Position numbers and translations under genes: made by a program | The notes under the pieces: model-generated | What the model saw: the letters and a program-made list of their open reading frames with translations, nothing else | Told to the model about the DNA's origin: nothing | Database searches by the model: none | Part shown: positions 56,652 through 64,000 of the stretch, one piece after another | How the letters are laid out: the number at the start of each line of letters is the position of its first letter | Position numbering within the stretch: position 1 is the stretch's first letter | Assembly (NCBI GenBank): GCA_015680685.1 | Contig: MNCI01018059.1 | Span: 682,368-746,367 of the forward strand | Direction: 5' to 3' | Length of the DNA stretch: 64,000 bases | From: Gnetum montanum | Taxonomy: Eukaryota > Streptophyta > Gnetopsida > Gnetales > Gnetaceae

Positions 56652-57270
56652 TCTATTTGTTAAAACATGCACTATCTAGGATTAGTGAATATTATTAATA
56701 TCATTTGAAAAATGCAAGGTCAACATCACTCTCACATGATATGTAATTATAAAGCACATTGATAATTTTAATTTTTTTGCAAAATGTCTTCTTCTTCTCA
56801 TAGGCATGATGATGATAAATCGTCGGTCCCATAGGAGTGCAAAGTGGTATATACTCATCCAGATGAGTACATGCTTAACTTCACCTTCATCCTACATTAG
56901 GATGAGTAACTGCAATGGCTTGATATGGAGGGCAACATCATAATGCCCCTCAATAGATCTGTGCCCATGATGCTACTTTGAACTCTTCAGAAGTTAGGCA
57001 TTCATGATCTTCAAGAAGAGTATGTTATGCATGACTATGACTATCGAGACTATCATCCCACTAAAAATACAACATAGGTGAGATTAACATTAGGAGAAGC
57101 ATCATGAGGCTATGAAGAAGAAATGGTTCACTAATCCCTTATTCCTATTGAACCAAGATGACAATGAGGATCCTCCCTCTGAGGGATCTCAACATGACAA
57201 TTCTCCATCCCTTATTACTGATGATGGGGGGGTGATCCTAAACCTATAGTCTACAATCAACAATCCAAGT
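56652..57270 (+). other. Leader and N-terminal gag region of the Athila-like element
   Basis: The leader runs to about 56780. It is followed by scattered coding-like stretches (an Asp-rich N-terminus near 56800-57050) without a continuous frame. The gag start was not determined. Confidence 0.4.
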
Positions 57271-58560
57271 TTAGGAAAAGATGATAGTCAAGGTAAGGGA
57301 TCGGATAAGCATCAAGAAAATAAGAAATCTCATGAATGTGGCCATGACAACCAAAGGGGAGTTAGTAGACATCATGGTGATGGAATTCCTCCTCCCTCTT
57401 CTTCCTCTTCTTCTAATTTTGAAAGATGTTGCAGAAAGAATAACCATGATGAAGATGCTCAATGAGACAACAATATTAATCACCAAGCCTGTAATGAACG
57501 AAGGGGTAATAGAGGACATCATTGGAAATAATGCAATAATGATGATGATGAACCTTTGTTGGCAACTCAAAGCATGCTTAACATTGTAGAGGTAGTAAAG
57601 ATCCCAACTAGGCATGTGAAAGATAGTTGGATCAAGTGCTTAGACATGAACAATATTCCAAGATTTGAGGGGGATACAACTCTAATCCATAGACATATCT
57701 ACAAGCTTTCCACAATGCCTGTGCCTTTAAAAACATCAAAAATGATTGGTAGAAACTCAAGCTCTTCCCTAGGACACTCATAAAGGAGGCTAAACGTTGG
57801 TATCAGTCCTTAGAGCTAGAAGCTATCCACCAATGGAGTGCAATGCTTGAGTTATTTAATGACAAATACCAAACATACTCCAAAGTGTCCAATCTAAGAA
57901 GGTAAATCCAAGGTTGGAAATAAGGAACACATGAACCCTTGGATTTTTCCATAAGTAGATATTATTCTCTCTTACACCAATGCCTTAGCCATGATTATTC
58001 TTAGATGGAACAACTTTGCCACATCATAGATGGGCTTAGAGAAAAAACCAAAAGAACTCTTAGGGTTTATGCCCAAGGGAGACTATCCAAACTGAGAGAT
58101 CATTAGATACAAAGGATGATAGAGCAAGTAGTAAAAGAAGAAAGTGAGTTTCAAAAAAGGGAAAGTGCATAAGAGTATAATAGGGATTCTTCTATAAGAA
58201 AAAGGAAGGTTTGATTTTGTGATGAGGAGGAGTCACACTCGAGAAAGTTGTGAATAGAAAAACCTTGCCCATAGAAAAATTTATTTTTGATATTTTAGCA
58301 AAGATTGAAAAACTTTGGGACTCTTTGGATGAGAAGTTCTAACTACTATGAATATTTCTAATGAATCCAAAGAGAAAAATAGCGATCATGACTATAGGAG
58401 GTGGAGAAAAGCTAAACGTGTCTACCATAGAGTTAAGGGAAAAATTACTACAGTTGAAGAAGTTGTGGAAACAAAATTTGATAATAATGATGGATGTGAC
58501 ATTTTTCAATATGAACATACTAAGGGATGTTGTCCTATGGTGTCACACCTATAAGAGTTT
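57271..58560 (+). pseudogene. gag: Gag of the Athila-like element
   Basis: Recognisable blocks are IPRFEGDTTLIHRHIYKL (about 57655), EAKRWYQSLELEAIHQWSAMLELFNDKY (57785-57870), and HIIDGLREKTKRTLRVYAQG (58020-58080), the usual retrotransposon gag order. The frame changes more than once and there are many stops. A Cys/His-poor remnant CDIFQYEHTKGC (about 58495) may be the zinc knuckle. The minus-strand ORF 57271-57615 is a shadow. Confidence 0.75.
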
Positions 58561-59200
58561 GGGATATACACATTGAATCTACGACTAGCATGTAGGTAAG
58601 CACCTAGATGATTTTCTTATCCTCAAGGCAATCTAAGGTAGCTTCGCCAACAACAATAAGCTTACTATCCAAGTGGAGCTCCACCACAATCATATGAACA
58701 ATATCAATAGTAGCACCAACCAAAATCATGGGAAATGCCACTGCCAAGATAGGAGTACCCTTATAGGCAACTAGATCCATATGGGTACTATGTTAAACAA
58801 CCCATTTTTCCATGAATCTCTACAAGCCACACATCATTCTAGCATTACTATTATCCTCCAGAGTACCATCAAACTCATTTACTATCTACTTTAGGAGAGC
58901 ACTAATATCCATACCATCATCTACATGCATTTGCATGCATCCCTCTATCCTCAACCCAATTCCCTCTTACTTCATCCATGTAGGGAAAAATTCTCTCATG
59001 GTCGTAACAACAAAATGCTATGAGGGTTGTACATTCATAACTAGCCTTCCAACCAAGTGGTTCACATAATCAATCGAGGAAACAACACTTTTTCTAACCC
59101 AACAGTCCCCCCAAACCCTCACAACCTAATGTAGTTGGTCGACCTACATCTCCAACACCCTCATCCTCTACATCAAACACACTCAAGTACCCTTCAAATC
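58561..59200 (+). other. Gag-protease linker of the Athila-like element
   Basis: No domain is seen. A Pro/Ser-rich stretch and a 58812-59069 open frame have no recognisable motif. Its position fits the poorly conserved linker before protease. Confidence 0.35.
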
Positions 59201-59219
59201 AAATAGTAGCTTGGATCTA

Positions 59220-59660
59220 CACTATGATGTTAACTTGTGTAGTTTTCAATTAGATTAAGGCTGGTAACCTTCCCATGAAAAGATCTAACCCAAGAAGTCC
59301 TCTTCTTTACTCATAGATTGCTAGACATGAGTCATGCAAGGCTCTTCTTGATTTTGGTTCTAGTGTTAATCTCATCTCTTATGACATGTACAAGACTTGG
59401 AACCTACCACCTCTCAAGAAGAGTAATATCCATTTGGAATTGGTAGACTAGTTACTCATTTTCCCTTTGGGATTAGTAGAAGACATTATGACCATAGTTT
59501 GTGGGTGATCATTTCCTATCGATTTTTTGGTGATCAAGGTACAAAACTGCAAAAGGTGACTTCCCCATCATTATGGAAAGGGCTTGGTTAAGCACTGTTG
59601 ATGCACCAATGACCTCTCCTTGAAAATCTCCAAGGAAAATGAATTTGGAAGACTAGAGAA
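59220..59660 (+). pseudogene. Protease of the Athila-like element
   Basis: ALLDFGSSVNLISYDMYK (about 59345-59395) is the active-site block. Relatives have D-(L/S/T)-G-(A/S)-S-(I/V)-N-L-(I/M), and here the second residue is Phe. A downstream FPIDFLVI block is the usual C-terminal strand. In-frame stops are present. Confidence 0.75.
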
Positions 59661-60199
59661 GAAGCATGTTCCATGCATTGCATATAGTGATAATAGGTGC
59701 AATTTCATGCAAAAAATTTAATCTATTAAAAGTACATTCATTAAAGCATGTAATCAGTGTGCACATGAAGCTAATATCCAAAGGTTCCTGTATGCAGCAG
59801 CCACTAAATAGGAGGATACCTAGTGGTTGATAGGAGCACATTATGCATAGAACCAACTGAGAGCCTAACATGTGCTTATGTCAAAGGCATGGATGAATTT
59901 GAGCAAGTTCATCACCAACTCTCTGATGATGAAGATGATTATACCTATTGGGGAGAGTTGGAAATCCTTGATAATTTTAAGTAGGAGCCCCTAGAGTTAA
60001 AAAATCTACTAACTAACATGGAGTATGGATTTTTAAATAATGGAAAGGTAGTTATAATTAATGCAAATCTTGCTTCCAAACAAAAAGAGAAGTTGTTACA
60101 GGTGGTCAAAAAATGGCCAACAACCTTTTCTTGGTCATATCTCAAGCTAACTGGAATTAATTAAAGGATATGCCAACATTGCATTTACACCAACCTAGC

Positions 60200-61080
60200 C
60201 ATGAAGGCAAGAAAGTATCCATAAAGGTGATTGAACCCCAAGTTAAAGTAGATTGTCAAAGAGGAAATAGAACAACTCCTTAAGGCATGGTTCATCTATC
60301 CTATCTTGGATAGTGAGTGGGTTATCCCACTCATAATTGTATCAAAGAAATATGGTAACTAGTAGGTCAACATTGACTTTAGGCTATTGGACATGGAAAC
60401 ATTTAAAGATCATTTTCCATTGCCATTTGTGGACCAAGTGTTGGATACCATTTCTGGGCATTTCTATTATAACTTCTTGGATGGTTATAGTGGCTATAAC
60501 CAAATCCAAATTATACCAGATGATCAAGTCAATACAACATTCACGAGTCCCTAGGGGACTTTTGCATATTGTAGGATGTCATTTGGTCTATGTAATGCCC
60601 TTGCAACATTTCAATGCCTAGTTTTCAATAGAATATTGGTAGTGGGGTAGAAGTATTTATGGATGACTTCTCTACCTATGGGGCTACATTTGAGCAAGCC
60701 TTGGATCACCTTGAGTAGGTTTTGAAAAGATGGGTTGAAACAAACCTTAAACTCAATTAGCAGAAAATCCATCTAATGGTCCAAGAGGGCATAGTACTAG
60801 GGCACCAAATTTCAAAATAAGGGATTGAGGTAGACCCAAAAAAGATAAGGGCCATCCAAGGAATCATCCACCAACTAAAGATAGTTCAAACGTCCAATCA
60901 TTCCTTGGATAAACTAGCTATTATCGGTGGTTTATAGATAATTTCTCTAATATTGCAAAGTTGTTGGTCAAGATTACAAAGAAAGATGTTTCGTTCATTT
61001 GGACCAAGGAATGTAAACATGCATTTTAATAACTAAAAGATAAACTTGTGGAAACTCCAATTCTACAAGCACCAAACTAG
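60200..61080 (+). pseudogene. pol: Reverse transcriptase of the Athila-like element
   Basis: Blocks occur in order but in shifting frames: KVDCQ.GNRTT..., FPLPFVDQVLD-like, a degraded G-Y-N-Q block, FGLCNALATFQ-like (about 60590), and the catalytic EVFMDDFSTYGATFEQALDHLE (about 60650-60715). ETNLKLN, KIHLMVQEGIVLGHQIS and GIEVDPKKIRAI follow. The F-M-D-D-F-S-x-Y-G motif and MVQxGIVLGH are characteristic of the Athila lineage. Confidence 0.85.
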
Positions 61081-61460
61081 TCTAAACCATTTCACATTAT
61101 GATGAATACATCTAATTATGCCTTGGGAGCTATGTGTACATAGTTGAATGATAAGAAACATTGATATTACATCCACTACATGAGTCAAAGCATTGTGGGT
61201 GCATAGTTAAATTACACCACAATTGAAAAAGAACTAATGCTAGTGGTGTATGCTCTTAAAAAGTTCAAGCACTATGTGCTTGGCTACAAAGTGTTTGTGC
61301 ACATAGATCATAGTGCAATCCACTTCCTAATGATTTAGCCAATGGTGAGCCCCTGTATCATATGGTGGCTCATGATCTTAATGAATTTAATCTCACAATG
61401 GTAGATGAGAAAGGAACTAAGAACATGATCATTGACCACCTCTCTTAATTAATATGGGAT
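61081..61460 (+). pseudogene. RNase H of the Athila-like element
   Basis: Blocks near 61090-61330 are NYALGAM-like, YTTIEKELMLVVYALKKFKHYVLG, and KVFVHIDHSAIHFL. This is the order of the Ty3/gypsy RT-linked RNase H. The Glu of EKEL and the Asp of TDH-like IDHSA are present, and stops interrupt it. Confidence 0.8.
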
Positions 61461-61599
61461 AATAAAGAGGAGGAGAACCCACTCTCTAATCAATTTTCAG
61501 ATGAACTCCTCATTATAGGAGCAATCAATAACCAAGTGCTAATTGAAACAAAATGGTACGATGGCATTCTCACTCACGTTCTCACTCAGGAGATGCCAC

Positions 61600-62420
61600 A
61601 AGATCTGTACTTTAGGAACAAATAATACTTTTTTCATTGGGCAAAGTACCTCATAGAAATCAATGGACACCTTTACAAGGTGTGCATTGATGACCTAATT
61701 TGTTGGTATGTCCCTGATGCAGAACAACTACATGTTCTCTAGGATGCTCACAAAGGCCCTTGTAGAGGCCACTATGTAGGGAGGTGCACAGCCATAAAAA
61801 TCCTAATAGTAGGATACTATTGGCTTATAATCTTCATGGATGTCCACTAGTTTGTCCAATCTTGTGAATGCTATCAAAGAGATGGTGGGATGATCGCATG
61901 AATGGAAGGTCCTCAATAGTACATTCAACCACTAGAATCCTTTGACATGTGGAGTATTGACTTCATGGGTTCCATAACGCCCAAGTCCAATGGAAAGGCA
62001 TATATTATCATAGAAGTCAACTATTACATCAAATGGGCAAAATCAGCGATCATCACTAACTATACATCATCCAATACTATTAGATTTGTATAATAAAATT
62101 TTGTAGATAGATTTGGGATGCCATGTCCACTGATTTCTGACAATGAAACTCATTTTATAGGTGTAACTTTTCAAAAAGTTATGCAATTCTTGTGTGTTGA
62201 ACATAAATTAACAACATCCTATCAGCCCTAAGACAATAGTCAAGTAGAGGTAACTAACAGGGAAATTACAAAGATCCTAATAAGGACCATAAGCAAATAT
62301 AGGATAGACTAGACCACAAAACTCAATGATGCCCTTCTGGCCTATCACTCAACCTGGAAACTCCCTATTGGCTACTCTTCCTACGAGTTGGTGTATGAAA
62401 AACTTCCAACACTCCCAATT
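61600..62420 (+). pseudogene. Integrase of the Athila-like element
   Basis: The zinc-binding region (about 61750-61890: AHKGPCRGHYVG, then CECYQRDG) precedes the catalytic core. The three acidic residues are seen in DMWSIDFMGSI (61950), PLISDNETHFIG (62130-62160) and QVEVTNREITKIL (62235-62275). KWAKSAIIT and DALLAYHSTWKLPIGYSSYELVY follow. The core is in one frame with several TAG stops. It would insert element DNA into the chromosome. Confidence 0.87.
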
Positions 62421-64000
62421 TGATCTAAGCTCCATATACTCTCAATAGCCTTTGAACTGAATCTTGACCTAAGTTTAGCACAAAAAGAGAGACTAATCAA
62501 CCTCAACATGCTAGTCAAAAATTGATTAGTGAGCTTATCTTTAAATGAAGTGCACAAGGCATTCAACAAACAATGACATGACCTCAAAATATGGAAACTA
62601 AAATTTCAACTAGGAGATAAGGTTCTATATTGGAATCCCACAAATGTACCCTAGGAAAAAAAATTCAAACATTATGGAAGGGACCTTATATAATTAATGA
62701 AACCCTTCCTTCTAGGGCCATGACCATATATAAACCCAAGAGCCTAAATAAAAAGCAGTTGATCAACATCCAACAATTGTAGCTTTTTGATGAACCTAAG
62801 TAAGCCAATGCAACGAATACCTCAACGGATGGACAACCACACTCAATTTTTTGGATCTTCTTCTTCCAACATAGTCATGAGGGAGATGGCCATCTATCCT
62901 AATCATCCATATGGCTTCTTAGTTTTTCTAGTTTTTTTTTCATGTGTTTGATTTTGTAAGTTATTTATTCTATGCCTTTTTTATTTTAAAACTTCTTCCT
63001 ATTTTACACCATTTTTTGTTTTACACCATCATTAGTACATTTGAATCTTTCTTGAATATTTTACATTTTATTATATATTTTACTTTGTTTTGTTTAAGTG
63101 TGATTTTAAAATTTTTGCTAATTTACATGCTTTGTGCTAATAGGACATAGTGGTGTTGTAGCTGCTACTAATGGTGGTTTTTACTTAATGTTTTGTTTGC
63201 TAATGTCTAGTTTCTATTTTTGAATTTTTGTATCGATGGCTCAATCATGGTTTCTTTTTCATGGAACAGGCAATGAGTCCATGACATCCACCCATTCACA
63301 AACTCTATGGTTTTTCTTATTTTGGAAGTTTCAGGTCCCTTTCATTAAATAAATCTTTAATAAATTGATAACCTTGGTAGTTTCCAAAATTGGAAAGGAT
63401 TCAAAGGTTTGCACAGGGTGTGACTTCAAGGGGACTCAGTACTCTTTGTACTCTTCTATTTACTTGGGTGCTCAAGTGTTTTCATAGACTTCTTATAGTT
63501 CCATTTAGACCAATAACAGGAAGTTAAATACAGTCTTTGCATGGTGTGGTTCCCATCCATAAAAAATAAAAACAAGAAAAAAAAAACATTATAGGAATTC
63601 AAAGCACACCCCTTAGATAAATAAATAGGCTACAAGCACTAGTTATGGGACTATAAAGACATGTTACCCATGCCTAAAAATCCCCTTTAACTAAGGTCCT
63701 CTCTCACTTTCTACTTCTCTTTCTTTTCTCTTTATGGAATAATGGTTGTTCTGTGGGTGCACTCTTGTGTCTCAAGGATATGGATTGGTCTTTAAGTGGC
63801 GATGCAAAGTCACTAAAAGAAGTTGGTTTTGGTCTAGACTAGGGATGGATCTTCTCAGGTCATTTTAAACACAAGTTCCATAAGGAACTTCTTATTATCC
63901 CAATTTGGAATTCCATTCCACCTTCTCCATCATCCATATCTACTGACCATAATCTACCTCATTGTCAATGTTCATGTTCTTGATTCTGTGTCTTGATTTG
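62421..64000 (+). other. Post-integrase region of the Athila-like element
   Basis: A short integrase tail (WKLKFQLGDKVLYW-like, about 62590-62640) is followed by A/T-rich sequence with no coding blocks. Athila elements often carry a long region here before the 3' LTR. No PPT or LTR start was seen before the window ends. Confidence 0.45.

Noticed and set aside
57271-57615. 114-codon minus-strand ORF rich in Ile/Met
   Set aside because: It is the antisense shadow of the degraded gag region of the Athila-like element.

Overview
This is plant nuclear DNA from a large, repeat-filled genome, probably a seed plant. The evidence is dual-RNase H Tat/Ogre-type Ty3/gypsy retrotransposons, an Athila-type element, an endogenous caulimovirid (plant pararetrovirus), LTRs of 1.8-2.4 kb with plant TATA boxes, and no intact cellular gene, rRNA or tRNA. 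A gymnosperm or other giant plant genome would fit, but the sequence alone does not settle the lineage. Nearly every coding region is decayed.

Layout. (1) About 1-17066, plus strand: a decayed Tat/Ogre-like element. It has the gag C-terminus and protease (1-1851), an intron-like interval holding gene copy A on the opposite strand (6030-2460), RT, RNase H and a second (archaeal-type) RNase H (7870-10229), a reversed solo LTR (10230-12599), an integrase fragment (12600-13025), a TTAAACTA array, a tail, a PPT and a 3' LTR (15216 to about 17066). (2) About 17066-52027: the remains of a related element on the minus strand (LTR end at 52027, gag start at 50495). It carries gene copy B on the plus strand (about 20400-22489, continuing at 38358-41350). 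Copy B is split by a caulimovirid genome (22490-38357, minus strand), which is itself split by a 9,015-bp LTR retrotransposon (25011-34025, minus strand, TSD CTACC) that has gag-protease but no RT or integrase. A sister of that element (41811 to about 49902, plus strand, truncated in its 3' LTR) lies next to the TTAAACTA array of the host element. (3) 53380-55480: an unassigned retroelement ORF. (4) About 55480 to beyond 64000: an Athila-like element with 5' LTR, tRNA-Asp-type PBS, gag, protease, RT, RNase H and integrase.

Two observations stand out. First, the caulimovirid is present as one genome length (about 6.75 kb without the inserted retrotransposon), circularly permuted, with a 96-bp direct repeat at both ends inside the protease gene. 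Second, a multi-exon gene of unknown function occurs twice, each time convergent with gag-protease of a Tat-like element and followed by the same inverted-orientation TTAAACTA array. Carriage on the antisense strand would explain why its introns persist.

The LTR elements also share smaller structures. An inverted repeat spans the PPT/LTR junction. Exactly phased 21-, 17- and 15-bp arrays lie in leaders and U3. Each LTR family has its own palindromic word. The decay pattern (CAG/CAA/CGA/TGG to stop, about 90% transitions between LTR pairs) points to long-term cytosine methylation and deamination. Alignments were made by eye, so coordinates marked 'about' are approximate.
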